Shown: positions 19,202 through 26,791 of the stretch, piece after piece
Position numbering within the stretch: the first letter of the stretch is position 1
Layout of the letters: each line of letters begins with the position of its first letter
NCBI GenBank assembly: GCA_905612405.1
Contig: CAJQRX010000030.1
Coordinates: 1-36,680, forward strand
Reading direction: 5' to 3'
Length of the DNA stretch: 36,680 nucleotides
DNA from: an uncultured Candidatus Thioglobus sp.
GTDB lineage: Bacteria; Pseudomonadota; Gammaproteobacteria; PS1; Pseudothioglobaceae
The notes under the pieces: model-generated
What the model was told of the DNA's origin: nothing
Databases searched by the model: none
What the model saw: only the letters and a program-made list of their open reading frames with translations
Position numbers and translations under genes: made by a program

Positions 19202-21073
19202 ATGAATAAAAGTAAATATTATCCTGTAATTGTTGTTGGTGGAGGCCATGCTGGCACAGAGGCAGCTCTTGCATCAGCTAGAATGGGCGTTGATACATTA
19301 CTAATAACTCATAATGTTGAGACATTAGGCCAGATGAGTTGTAATCCTGCGATTGGCGGCATTGGTAAGGGTCATCTCGTAAAAGAGATCGATGCAATGG
19401 GCGGCATAATGGCAAAAGCTATTGATGTGTCAGGTATTCAGTTTAGAACACTCAACGCATCCAAAGGTCCAGCTGTTAGGGCAACTCGAGCTCAAGCAGA
19501 TAGAATATTATATAAAGCAGCAATAAGAAGCAAAATTGAAAATCAAGAGAATCTAAGTTTATTTCAGCAGCCAGTTGATGATTTAATTATTGAAAATAAC
19601 AGAGTTAAAGGCGTTATAACGCAAATGGGTTTGGAATTCTTTGCAGATAAGGTCATCTTAACTTCAGGCACTTTTTTGGGCGGAATTATACATATTGGTA
19701 AACAAAATTATCAAGGAGGAAGGGCTGGTGATGCCCCAGCTAATGTTTTATCTGAACGATTACGCTCCTATGATTTAGGTGTAGGAAGACTAAAAACAGG
19801 AACACCACCTCGCCTTGATGGGAGAACAATTAACTATAACATCTTACAAAAACAAGAGGGTGATACTCCATTACCAACCTTTTCATTTATGGGGAGGTTA
19901 GCTGATCACCCACAACAAATTCCATGTTTTATTACTCATACGAACGCAAAAACTCATGAATATATTACTAATGGCCTAAAAGATTCACCACTCTATAGTG
20001 GAAAAATTGAAGGTGTTGGTCCTCGATATTGCCCTTCAATTGAGGATAAGGTTGTTAGATTTGCAGAAAGAGATTCACATCAAATATTCGTTGAACCAGA
20101 AGGTCTTACAACTCATGAAGTATATCCAAATGGTATCTCAACCTCGCTAGCATATGAAGTGCAAGAAGATTTTGTCAACTCTATAAAAGGCTTTGAAAAT
20201 GCAAAGATCATTCGTCCAGGATACGCTATTGAATACGATTTTTTTGATCCTAGAGGGTTGAAACAAACATTGGAAGTTAAGAAAATATCAGGTCTTTTCT
20301 TTGCAGGACAAATTAATGGAACTACTGGTTATGAAGAAGCAGCTGCGCAAGGTTTATTAGCTGGAATTAACGCTGCATTACAGGTTCAAGAGAAGGATCC
20401 TTGGACGCCTAAAAGGGATGAGTCTTATATAGGCGTTATGGTTGATGATTTGACGACCAAAGGAGCATCAGAGCCTTATCGAATGTTTACCTCTCGAGCT
20501 GAATATCGACTTTTACTTCGAGAAGATAATGCTGATGAAAGATTAACCCCACAAGCTAGAGAAATGGGACTTATTGATGATCTACGCTGGCTTTCTTTTA
20601 ATGGAAAATATGAGCAAGTGGCGAATGAAAAAAAACGTTTAAAGTCTTTTTGGGTTCAATCAGGAGATGTCCAAGCCGAAGAAGTTTTGGGGATAAAGCT
20701 CAGTCATGAATATAGTTTAGAAGCCTTACTAAAAAGACCAAATATCGACTATAAATTGCTTAGTAAAATTGAAAATGCAAAACCTTTTCTGGAAGATAGG
20801 ATGATTATTGAGCAAGTAGAAAATCAAATTAAATATGAGGGATATATAAAACGACAATTAGATGAAATTGAAAAATATCGTAAAAATGAGAATACCAGAC
20901 TTTCATCCGATATCAATTACAGTGAGATTAAAGCCCTATCAAATGAGGTTAGGCAAAAGCTTAATGAATACAAGCCCGAAACAATTGGTCAAGCTAGTAG
21001 AATTCAGGGCGTAACCCCAGCATCAATTTCTATATTATTGGTTTTTTTGAAAACTTACAAAGCCCTATCATGA
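19202..21073 (+). CDS. mnmG: tRNA uridine 5-carboxymethylaminomethyl modification enzyme MnmG (GidA)
   Basis: The 623-residue flavoprotein works with MnmE to install the cmnm5 group on wobble uridine 34 of certain tRNAs. The FAD loop [15 protein letters not shown] is at the N-terminus. Family segments follow: [64 protein letters not shown] and [18 protein letters not shown]. The ORF track starts at TTG 19187, but ATG 19202 gives the normal N-terminus. No Shine-Dalgarno is visible, and a terminator hairpin ends just upstream, so the leader must be very short. rsmG overlaps its stop by four bases (ATGA), the classic gidA-gidB pairing. Confidence 0.97.
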   Translation: MNKSKYYPVIVVGGGHAGTEAALASARMGVDTLLITHNVETLGQMSCNPAIGGIGKGHLVKEIDAMGGIMAKAIDVSGIQFRTLNASKGPAVRATRAQADRILYKAAIRSKIENQENLSLFQQPVDDLIIENNRVKGVITQMGLEFFADKVILTSGTFLGGIIHIGKQNYQGGRAGDAPANVLSERLRSYDLGVGRLKTGTPPRLDGRTINYNILQKQEGDTPLPTFSFMGRLADHPQQIPCFITHTNAKTHEYITNGLKDSPLYSGKIEGVGPRYCPSIEDKVVRFAERDSHQIFVEPEGLTTHEVYPNGISTSLAYEVQEDFVNSIKGFENAKIIRPGYAIEYDFFDPRGLKQTLEVKKISGLFFAGQINGTTGYEEAAAQGLLAGINAALQVQEKDPWTPKRDESYIGVMVDDLTTKGASEPYRMFTSRAEYRLLLREDNADERLTPQAREMGLIDDLRWLSFNGKYEQVANEKKRLKSFWVQSGDVQAEEVLGIKLSHEYSLEALLKRPNIDYKLLSKIENAKPFLEDRMIIEQVENQIKYEGYIKRQLDEIEKYRKNENTRLSSDINYSEIKALSNEVRQKLNEYKPETIGQASRIQGVTPASISILLVFLKTYKALS

Positions 21074-21681
21074 ATGAAAATGAGAGGCTGCTCTGCGAAG
21101 GCGCAGAGTTAATGAATATTGTCCTCTCGGAGTTTCAAGTTCAGCAACTCCTTAAGTTCCATGGATTAATTATTAAATGGAATAAGGTATACAATTTAAG
21201 TGCCATACGCGACCCCTTAGAGTCAATTAAAAAACACTTTTTGGATAGCCTTTCAATATTAAGTTTTATAAAGCCTGGATTATTACTAGATGTTGGCTCT
21301 GGAGCCGGCTTGCCTGGAATCATCATTGCAATTATGATGCCTAAAACTAGCGTTTTTGTCATTGATAGTGTTGGTAAAAAATGCCGATTTATGCAAACTG
21401 TAAAAACAGAACTGTCTTTGACTAATTTAACTGTAGTTAATAGTAGGGTGGAGTTATTTAATTACCATCAGTCTTTTCCTCAAGTAACTTCTCGAGCATT
21501 TGCAGATGTAGCTACTACGATTGAAAAAGTGAAACATTTAATAGCAGATGATGGGCGTTACTTAATGATGAAGGGCGACAATATTAATGAAGAGAAGATG
21601 CAAAAAATGAAGTCAAAAGTACATATTTTAAAAGTTCCATTTGTTTCAGATAATCGCTCACTTTTGGAAATTCAGCTATAA
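21070..21681 (+). CDS. rsmG: 16S rRNA m7G methyltransferase RsmG (GidB)
   Basis: The 203-residue SAM-dependent enzyme methylates N7 of G527 in 16S rRNA (E. coli numbering). The SAM-binding motif [17 protein letters not shown] sits near residue 76, preceded by the family segment [14 protein letters not shown] and the HFLDSLSIL stretch. The conserved RAFA segment (SRAFADV) is present further on. The start ATG overlaps the mnmG stop in ATGA, giving translational coupling. The length matches the E. coli protein (about 207 residues). Confidence 0.95.
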   Translation: MNENERLLCEGAELMNIVLSEFQVQQLLKFHGLIIKWNKVYNLSAIRDPLESIKKHFLDSLSILSFIKPGLLLDVGSGAGLPGIIIAIMMPKTSVFVIDSVGKKCRFMQTVKTELSLTNLTVVNSRVELFNYHQSFPQVTSRAFADVATTIEKVKHLIADDGRYLMMKGDNINEEKMQKMKSKVHILKVPFVSDNRSLLEIQL

Positions 21682-21690
21682 TTTTTGACT

Positions 21691-22461
21691 ATGGAAATAA
21701 TAGACTCTCATTGCCACATAGACCGAGTTGACTTAGATGCTTTCGGAGGAAGTATTGAGTCAATGCTCAAGCACGCCAGTGAGCTCTCTGTAACGAAGTT
21801 CCTGTGTGTCTGTATCGATTTGGAACATTTTGATCAAGTCCATGATCTTGCATTAGCCTATTCTAATATTTATTCATCAGTTGGCGTTCATCCAACAGAA
21901 ACTAATTGTAAAGACCCAACTACACAAGAATTACTAGAATATGCAAAAAGTGACAGAATAATTGCAATTGGTGAGACTGGTTTGGATTATTTTCATGTTA
22001 AGGAAGATCAGGCTGACTGGCAAAGAGATCGCTTCCGTAGGCATATTAAGGCATCCAATATTTGTGGAAAGCCTCTGATTATTCATACTAGAGAAGCTAA
22101 ATCTGACACTATCAAAATTCTCTCTGAAGAGAAGGCTGAGTCAGCCGTTATGCACTGCTTTTCTGAGGACTGGGAAACTGCCAAAGCAGCATTGGATCTT
22201 GGTTATTACATTTCTTTTTCGGGTATTTTGACGTTTAAAAGTGCTCAATCTTTGCGTGATGTTGCAAGAAAAATACCTGCCGATCGCCTTTTAGTTGAAA
22301 CAGATTCACCATATTTAACCCCTGTTCCTAATAGAGGAAGGCCTAATAGTCCAGCTTATACATACTATGTAGCAGAAAAGCTTGCAGAAATTCGTAATAC
22401 GAGTATTTCTGAGATTGCTAAAACCACCACTGAGAACTTTAATCGGCTATTTTTTTCGTGA
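21691..22461 (+). CDS. tatD: TatD-family metal-dependent hydrolase (deoxyribonuclease-like)
   Basis: The 256-residue protein has the TatD metal-site motifs in order: DSHCHID at the N-terminus, GVHPTE, IGETGLDYF, IIHTREA, MHCFSE and the final ETDSPYL. TatD proteins are TIM-barrel hydrolases with reported 3'-5' DNase activity; the physiological role varies. The ORF track uses a TTG at 21685, but ATG 21691 gives the ordinary start and lies nine bases after rsmG. No good Shine-Dalgarno is visible. It could be a YcfH- or YjjV-like paralogue; sequence alone does not decide. It lies in the tightly packed mnmG-rsmG-tatD-rluC-ubiA run. Confidence 0.92.
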   Translation: MEIIDSHCHIDRVDLDAFGGSIESMLKHASELSVTKFLCVCIDLEHFDQVHDLALAYSNIYSSVGVHPTETNCKDPTTQELLEYAKSDRIIAIGETGLDYFHVKEDQADWQRDRFRRHIKASNICGKPLIIHTREAKSDTIKILSEEKAESAVMHCFSEDWETAKAALDLGYYISFSGILTFKSAQSLRDVARKIPADRLLVETDSPYLTPVPNRGRPNSPAYTYYVAEKLAEIRNTSISEIAKTTTENFNRLFFS

Positions 22462-22465
22462 TCTT

Positions 22466-23389
22466 ATGACTACTCATGATGCTCCAAGGTTTATAACTGT
22501 TGATGAGTTTTCAATTGGGCAGCGACTTGATAATTATCTAATTAAGCAGCTTAAAGGTGTGCCAAAGTCCCGTATTTATCGAATTATTAGAAAAGGTGAA
22601 GTCCGCGTTAATAAAGGTAGAAAAAAAGCAGACTATAAGCTTGTTTCTGAAGATGTTATTCGAATTCCACCTATTAGAACCTCTACTGAAAAGGATATCA
22701 ATCCATCTGATGGACTTCTTAAATTGCTTAATTCTTCAATTCTTTATGAGGATAAAGGCTTATTAGTACTTAATAAGATACATGGAATGGCAGTTCACGG
22801 CGGAAGTGGAGTCACTATTGGAATTATTGAAGCACTTAAAAGCCAATACAAAGAGCCGATTGAACTTGTCCATCGACTTGATAGAGGAACATCAGGATGT
22901 TTAGTTCTTGCTAAAAAACGATCAGTATTAAAATCATTCCATGAGCAGTTAGTCAATCATCAAGTGGAAAAGCGTTACATTGCACTTGTTAAAAATAGCT
23001 GGAGTAAGAAAAAGCATACTATTGATGCGCCGATTTATCAAAACTCAAGGAATAGTGTTATTGATTCAAAAGGAAAAGACTCAGTGAGTCATTTCCATCC
23101 AATCAAAAATTTTCTTATGGATGATGAAAGCGCTTCACTAGTTGAAGTAGCTATAGAAACTGGAAGGACTCATCAAATTAGAGTCCATGCAAAGTATGCT
23201 GGTCATCCAGTAGCCCAAGATGATAAGTATGGTGATAATAGTTTTGATCAATTAATGAAAAAGAAAGGGTTGAATCGACTTTTTTTACATGCTAAATCAA
23301 TTGTTTTTACAAACCCTATTACTAATGAGATACAAAAAGTAACAGCTCCCTTGCCTAATGATCTTGAAGAATTTTTAAATAAACTATGA
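22466..23389 (+). CDS. rluC: 23S rRNA pseudouridine synthase, RluC-like
   Basis: The 307-residue protein begins with an S4 RNA-binding domain (QRLDNYLIKQLKGVPKSRIYRIIRKGEVRVN, within about residues 16-55). The RluA-family catalytic domain follows, with the active-site aspartate in HRLDRGTSGCLVLAK. Further motifs are EKRYIAL and ETGRTHQIRVHA. RluC converts three uridines of 23S rRNA to pseudouridine in E. coli. RluD is the closest alternative; the compact S4 start and VTAPLP near the C-terminus favour RluC. The ORF track extends to 22382 inside tatD, but ATG 22466, four bases after the tatD stop, is the likely start. Confidence 0.9.
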   Translation: MTTHDAPRFITVDEFSIGQRLDNYLIKQLKGVPKSRIYRIIRKGEVRVNKGRKKADYKLVSEDVIRIPPIRTSTEKDINPSDGLLKLLNSSILYEDKGLLVLNKIHGMAVHGGSGVTIGIIEALKSQYKEPIELVHRLDRGTSGCLVLAKKRSVLKSFHEQLVNHQVEKRYIALVKNSWSKKKHTIDAPIYQNSRNSVIDSKGKDSVSHFHPIKNFLMDDESASLVEVAIETGRTHQIRVHAKYAGHPVAQDDKYGDNSFDQLMKKKGLNRLFLHAKSIVFTNPITNEIQKVTAPLPNDLEEFLNKL

Positions 23390-24228
23390 ATGCATATATT
23401 CGCTTAATGAGGCTTGATAAGCCTATTGGGTCATTATTACTTTTATGGCCAACTTATTGGGCTTTATTTCTAAGTGCAGATGGATGGCCTGATTTAGATA
23501 TATTAATTATTTTCACTTTGGGAGTTTTTATAATGAGAACTGCTGGGTGCGTTATTAATGATTTTGCTGATCAAAAAATTGATAAACATATAGTAAGAAC
23601 TCATAAAAGACCTCTTGCTACTGGCGAGATTTCATCCAATTCTGCATTAATATTATTTGGTCTGTTATTACTCCTTGCATTAGGCTTAGTTCTGCAAACT
23701 AATCTCTTAACTATTAAATTGTCTTTAATCGCGCTTTTACTGGCAACTTTATATCCTTTTACAAAGCGCTGGACTAATTTACCACAACTAGTTTTAGGCG
23801 CAGCATTTGGAATGAGCGTGCCTATGGCTTTTAGTGCTCAATCTGAAGCGATACCTTCCACTGCTTGGCTAGTTTTTATTGCAACTCTAGTTTGGACGTT
23901 GATTTATGATACTTTTTATGCAATGGCTGATCGCGATGAAGATTTAAAGATTGGAGTAAAGTCAACGGCAATTCTTTTTGCAAAATACGATCAAATTATT
24001 ATCACTTTATTGCAAATTTTACTAATTATTGTGTTTGTATTAATTGGCAATAGTTTCGATTTAGGGTTAATTTATGACTTTTCTTTAGTTATTATTGCAT
24101 TTTTTATGATTTACCATCAATTTTTACTGAAAAAACGCCAAAAAGAAGAATATTTTAAGGCATTTATTAATAATAATTTCATTGGTATGACCGTATTCTT
24201 AGGAATTTTTCTGTCTGTAGTAACCTAA
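23386..24228 (+). CDS. ubiA: 4-hydroxybenzoate polyprenyltransferase
   Basis: The 280-residue integral membrane enzyme prenylates 4-hydroxybenzoate in ubiquinone synthesis. Both aspartate-rich prenyl-diphosphate motifs are present: NDFADQKIDKHIVRT in the first half and YDTFYAMADRDED in the second. About eight hydrophobic helices surround them. The N-terminal YIRLMRLDKPIGSLLLLWPTYWA is typical of UbiA. The start ATG overlaps the rluC stop in ATGA. It is the last gene of this run. No convincing hairpin terminator follows, only T-rich sequence before the strong promoter of the next unit. Confidence 0.95.
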   Translation: MNAYIRLMRLDKPIGSLLLLWPTYWALFLSADGWPDLDILIIFTLGVFIMRTAGCVINDFADQKIDKHIVRTHKRPLATGEISSNSALILFGLLLLLALGLVLQTNLLTIKLSLIALLLATLYPFTKRWTNLPQLVLGAAFGMSVPMAFSAQSEAIPSTAWLVFIATLVWTLIYDTFYAMADRDEDLKIGVKSTAILFAKYDQIIITLLQILLIIVFVLIGNSFDLGLIYDFSLVIIAFFMIYHQFLLKKRQKEEYFKAFINNNFIGMTVFLGIFLSVVT

Positions 24229-24313
24229 GCTTTAATTCTGTTGTTTTTTTGCAACATTTGAGCAAATTTACGTCATTTTGGCCTTTTTTTTGGCTTTTTT
24301 TCATCAAGAAAAC
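24229..24313 (+). promoter_or_regulatory. T-tract region upstream of the first small-protein promoter
   Basis: Three T-runs (24244-24250, 24284-24291 and 24295-24301) lie between ubiA and the TTGACA box. The last two are spaced near one helical turn and end about 12 bases before the -35. This looks like an UP-element or curved-DNA context for a strong promoter. The four-base GTTG/CAAC pairing around the first run is too weak to call a terminator. Confidence 0.35.
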
Positions 24314-24340
24314 TTGACACTCTGTTTTTGTTACTATAAA
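24314..24340 (+). promoter_or_regulatory. Promoter of small membrane protein gene 1
   Basis: Consensus TTGACA at 24314-24319 and TATAAA at 24335-24340 are separated by 15 bases. The same pair with the same spacing recurs upstream of the second copy. A 17-base spacer would place the -10 at TAAAAA instead. The predicted leader is about 50 bases. Confidence 0.8.
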
Positions 24341-24349
24341 AAGTCCATC

Positions 24350-24369
24350 AATCAGCAAGAATGTTGGTT
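24350..24369 (+). promoter_or_regulatory. 5' leader hairpin, copy 1
   Basis: AATCAGCA can pair with TGTTGGTT over eight positions, two of them G-U, around the loop AGAA. The second copy keeps the hairpin while changing both G-U pairs to G-C, which supports a conserved RNA structure. It lies 15 bases before the ribosome-binding site. Confidence 0.6.
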
Positions 24370-24395
24370 ATCTTAAAAACAAATGGAGAGAAAAT

Positions 24396-24617
24396 ATGTT
24401 AAGTAATGTAACTGGTTGGATAAAAAAATTAACTGAAGCTGGTGTTGGTCTTGTAGCACTTGCAGTTGTTGTTCAAGTAATATTTGGTTCAAATGCTCCA
24501 TACCTACCTGGTGATGTAGTTGCTAGGCTTACGGATATGATCGGTGCTCTAGGTGGTGCTGGCTTAGTTGGTTTAATTACAGCAGGATTGTTGTATACAA
24601 TCTTTTCTTCTAAGTAA
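24396..24617 (+). CDS. Small two-helix membrane protein, copy 1 (unknown family)
   Basis: I do not recognise this 73-residue protein. It starts with a short amphipathic, Lys-containing stretch (NVTGWIKKLTE). A hydrophobic helix follows (GVGLVALAVVVQVIFG, about 16-31), then a polar connector with LPGDVVARLTD (37-47), then a second hydrophobic helix (GLVGLITAGLLYTIF, about 56-70). There is no signal peptide or cysteine. The gene has its own promoter, leader hairpin, a GGAG site seven bases before the ATG, and a strong terminator, so it is almost certainly real and probably highly expressed. Copy 2 downstream is about 60% identical by eye. A helical-hairpin inner-membrane protein able to self-assemble is a guess from topology. 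Confidence 0.85.
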   Translation: MLSNVTGWIKKLTEAGVGLVALAVVVQVIFGSNAPYLPGDVVARLTDMIGALGGAGLVGLITAGLLYTIFSSK

Positions 24618-24633
24618 TACGTATTAACTCAAT

Positions 24634-24661
24634 AAAAAACCCGCCTAATGGCGGGTTTTTT
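24634..24661 (+). terminator. Terminator of small membrane protein gene 1
   Basis: A perfect 12-bp stem AAAAAACCCGCC / GGCGGGTTTTTT with loop TAAT starts 16 bases after the stop codon. It is a textbook intrinsic terminator, and the flanking TTAACTCAATAAAAAACCCGC is shared with copy 2. Confidence 0.95.
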
Positions 24662-24725
24662 ATTAGCTGAATAAAATTCCTCATGATGAAGTTAGCTAAT
24701 TTAAGTCACTAGATATCTAGAAAAC

Positions 24726-24752
24726 TTGACACACTCATTTTGATACTATAAA
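24726..24752 (+). promoter_or_regulatory. Promoter of small membrane protein gene 2
   Basis: TTGACA at 24726-24731 and TATAAA at 24747-24752, again 15 bases apart. The surrounding AGAAAACTTGACAC and ACTATAAAAAGT are identical to copy 1. Confidence 0.8.
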
Positions 24753-24760
24753 AAGTTTAT

Positions 24761-24782
24761 CAACCAGTAGAGAATCTGGTTG
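24761..24782 (+). promoter_or_regulatory. 5' leader hairpin, copy 2
   Basis: CAACCAG pairs perfectly with CTGGTTG around an eight-base loop. It aligns without gaps to the copy 1 hairpin, and the differences preserve pairing (G-U to G-C at two positions) while the loop has diverged. Confidence 0.65.
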
Positions 24783-24806
24783 TCTTAAAACAAATGGAGA
24801 GAAAAT

Positions 24807-25025
24807 ATGTTTGATAATATAATTGGTTGGGCAAAAAAATTAACTGAAGGCGGCGTAAGTATTATTGCACTTGCTGTTGTTGTTCAAATAATTTTTGGAG
24901 ATCAAGCTGCATTCCTACCTGGTGATGTTATTGGGAGACTTACAGATATTATTACTGGGCTTGGTTCTGCAAACTTAGTTGGTTTAGTTGCAGTTTTTTT
25001 GTTATACAAAACCTTTACTAAGTAA
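24807..25025 (+). CDS. Small two-helix membrane protein, copy 2 (unknown family)
   Basis: This 72-residue paralogue of the preceding gene keeps the same plan: an amphipathic start (NIIGWAKKLTE), first hydrophobic helix (IIALAVVVQIIFG), polar connector (LPGDVIGRLTD) and second helix (NLVGLVAVFLLYKTF). About 44 of 72 aligned residues match copy 1 by eye. Changes within the helices are mostly hydrophobic swaps, while KKLTE, ALAVVVQ, LPGDV and RLTD are unchanged. That pattern fits purifying selection on a functional protein rather than decay. It has its own TTGACA promoter, leader hairpin, GGAG site and terminator, so the pair can be regulated separately. Function is unknown. Confidence 0.85.
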   Translation: MFDNIIGWAKKLTEGGVSIIALAVVVQIIFGDQAAFLPGDVIGRLTDIITGLGSANLVGLVAVFLLYKTFTK

Positions 25026-25040
25026 TTCATATTAACTCAA

Positions 25041-25070
25041 TAAAAAACCCGCTTTTAGGCGGGTTTTTTA
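25041..25070. terminator. Bidirectional terminator between small protein gene 2 and dapD
   Basis: A 12-bp stem TAAAAAACCCGC / GCGGGTTTTTTA encloses TTTTAG. A-runs and T-runs on both sides let it end the plus-strand small gene and the minus-strand dapD, whose stop lies 19 bases away. Confidence 0.95.
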
Positions 25071-25088
25071 TTACTTTGAAAGATGTAA

Positions 25089-25904
25089 TTAAATTCCTCG
25101 TAGTAGCTCATTAATTCCAACCTTAGATCTTGTTTTAGCATCAACTTGTTTAACTATAACGGCGCAATAAAGTGAATAGCTTCCATCTGCTGACGGAAGG
25201 TTGCCAGAAACTACCACAGAGCCTGCAGGTATTCGGCCATATGTTACTTCACCTGTCATTCTATTAAAAATTTTAGTTGATTGACCAATATAAACACCCA
25301 TTGAAATAACAGCACCTTCTTCAACGATAACGCCTTCAACTACTTCTGATCTAGCTCCAATAAAGCAGTTATCCTCTATGATTGTTGGGCTCGCTTGTAA
25401 TGGTTCCAGTACTCCACCAATACCTACGCCACCTGAAAGGTGAACATTTTTGCCAATTTGAGCACAAGAACCTACAGTAGCCCATGTATCGATCATTGTT
25501 CCAGAATCAACATAAGCACCAATATTTACATAAGATGGCATTAAAACAGTATTTGACGCTATATAAGATCCTCTCCTAGCAGTTGCTGGAGGAACTACTC
25601 TTACGCCTGATGCTTGAAACTCTTCAGCTGTTGTATTTGCATACTTGGATGGCACTTTGTCATAGTACTGCGTAAAACCAGATTGCATAGGGACGTTATC
25701 TGCAAGTCTAAATGAAAGCAATACCGCTTTCTTTAACCATTCATTAACATGCCAGTCACCAATCCCTCTTTGCTCTGCAACTCTAGCTTTTCCTGAATCG
25801 AGGAGATGGATTGCTTCATCAACAGCCTGTTTAATTTCTTTGCTTGCAGAATCAGGAATAATATGCGCTCGATCTTCGAATGCGGCTTCAATAATATCTT
25901 TCAT
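25089..25904 (-). CDS. dapD: Tetrahydrodipicolinate N-succinyltransferase
   Basis: The 271-residue enzyme succinylates tetrahydrodipicolinate in the succinylase branch of lysine and diaminopimelate synthesis. It is close to the E. coli length (274). The N-terminal helical domain is followed by a left-handed beta-helix of hexapeptide repeats, visible as [31 protein letters not shown] and [18 protein letters not shown]. Family segments AARRGSYIA-like ([11 protein letters not shown]) and [12 protein letters not shown] are present. It lies 55 bases downstream of the znuC-like gene on the same strand and may share its transcript. It is convergent with small protein gene 2 and shares that gene's terminator. 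No good Shine-Dalgarno is visible before the ATG. Confidence 0.97.
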   Translation of the reverse strand: MKDIIEAAFEDRAHIIPDSASKEIKQAVDEAIHLLDSGKARVAEQRGIGDWHVNEWLKKAVLLSFRLADNVPMQSGFTQYYDKVPSKYANTTAEEFQASGVRVVPPATARRGSYIASNTVLMPSYVNIGAYVDSGTMIDTWATVGSCAQIGKNVHLSGGVGIGGVLEPLQASPTIIEDNCFIGARSEVVEGVIVEEGAVISMGVYIGQSTKIFNRMTGEVTYGRIPAGSVVVSGNLPSADGSYSLYCAVIVKQVDAKTRSKVGINELLRGI

Positions 25905-25959
25905 AATTGTAATAATAAAAAAAAAGTAATTATATCATTTAGAGTCTATTTGGACTCGT

Positions 25960-26679
25960 CTAATGATCGTGCTGATGGTTATGATGATGCTCATAAGTAG
26001 CCATCAATTCATGGATTTGATCAGCAAATAAGTCATTGAATTGAGCATCTTTTAATATGGATTCAGGGAGTCCCTCGCAGCAGATATGATGGTAAAGACA
26101 TAGAACTTGAGTTGATTCTTTCATTACTCTATGAAGATCATGGGAAACCATAAGTACAGCACAGTTTTGTTTTTGATGAATGTTCTGAATTAATTTATAA
26201 AGCTGCATTTGTCCATCAACATCAAGATTTTGTGCTGGTTCATCCAAAATCAACACATTAGGCTTATTTAGAAGCGCTCTTGTTAATAAGATTTTTTGCA
26301 ACTCGCCACCTGAGAGATTTTTGAGTGGCATTTCAAGTAAATCTTCAATGCCAGTAAGCTCACATGTTTGACTCGTAAAATCATGATCTAATTTCTGATT
26401 TAAAGTCAAAAAATCTATAACAGATATTGGAATGTATGGATTTGCTGTAAATGATTGAGGTGTATATCCAAGTTTTAAATCTCCACTATGAATAATTTCT
26501 CCAGCATCCTGCTTAATAACTCCTAAAAGAATCTTAATTAATGAGCTTTTTCCGGCACCATTAGGCCCTATTAAGGTAATAAATTCACCTGGATGAAGTT
26601 TAAAGCTGACATCATCAAGAATATTTTTCCCATTATGACTAAGGCTAATATTGTTTAGAGTTATGAGGGCGTCTGACAT
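25960..26679 (-). CDS. znuC: ABC transporter ATPase, ZnuC-like (zinc uptake)
   Basis: The 239-residue cytosolic ATPase carries Walker A (GPNGAGKSS, about 38-46), the signature LSGGELQ, Walker B (VLILDEP) and the H-loop (MVSHDLH). A histidine-rich C-terminus (YEHHHNHQHDH), a feature of zinc and manganese importers, supports the ZnuC assignment, as does the overall length. The permease znuB and binding protein znuA are not adjacent: upstream is divergent polA and downstream is dapD. The partner genes must lie elsewhere. A MntB- or FecE-like ATPase for another metal is the main alternative. No Zur box was recognised with confidence in the short upstream region. Confidence 0.85.
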   Translation of the reverse strand: MSDALITLNNISLSHNGKNILDDVSFKLHPGEFITLIGPNGAGKSSLIKILLGVIKQDAGEIIHSGDLKLGYTPQSFTANPYIPISVIDFLTLNQKLDHDFTSQTCELTGIEDLLEMPLKNLSGGELQKILLTRALLNKPNVLILDEPAQNLDVDGQMQLYKLIQNIHQKQNCAVLMVSHDLHRVMKESTQVLCLYHHICCEGLPESILKDAQFNDLFADQIHELMATYEHHHNHQHDH

Positions 26680-26791
26680 TAGTATATTTTATCTAACAAT
26701 TCATGCGTAAGCTCAAAATATAATGGTTGAAAGTTTAAATTCCTCAAGTAGTTTCCAATAAAAAAACTTGGTTTAGAGGTAAAATTTAGGA
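26680..26791. promoter_or_regulatory. Divergent znuC / polA promoter region
   Basis: This 112-base gap is AT-rich. A TATAAT at 26719-26724 faces polA but lacks a clear -35. An AGAGGT at 26775-26780 is the best ribosome site for polA, 11 bases from the ATG; a second AGG touches the ATG too closely to act. No Zur operator stood out. Confidence 0.35.

Larger units (their letters stand above)
24304..25070 (+). repeat. Tandem duplication of a complete transcription unit
   Basis: Promoter, leader hairpin, ribosome site, coding region and terminator all recur in the same order at an offset of about 408-412 bases. Short identical blocks mark the control regions: AGAAAACTTGACAC, CAAATGGAGAGAAAATATG and TTAACTCAATAAAAAACCCGC. 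The coding parts have diverged more than these control elements, so the duplication is not recent. Confidence 0.9.

Noticed and set aside
24229-24301. Terminator for ubiA
   Set aside because: T-runs are present, but only a four-base stem can form, too weak to call a hairpin terminator.
24396-25025. ATP synthase c subunit or filamentous phage coat protein
   Set aside because: Size and helices are similar, but there is no essential membrane carboxylate in the second helix and no RxP loop as in c subunits. No signal peptide or neighbouring phage genes support a coat protein.
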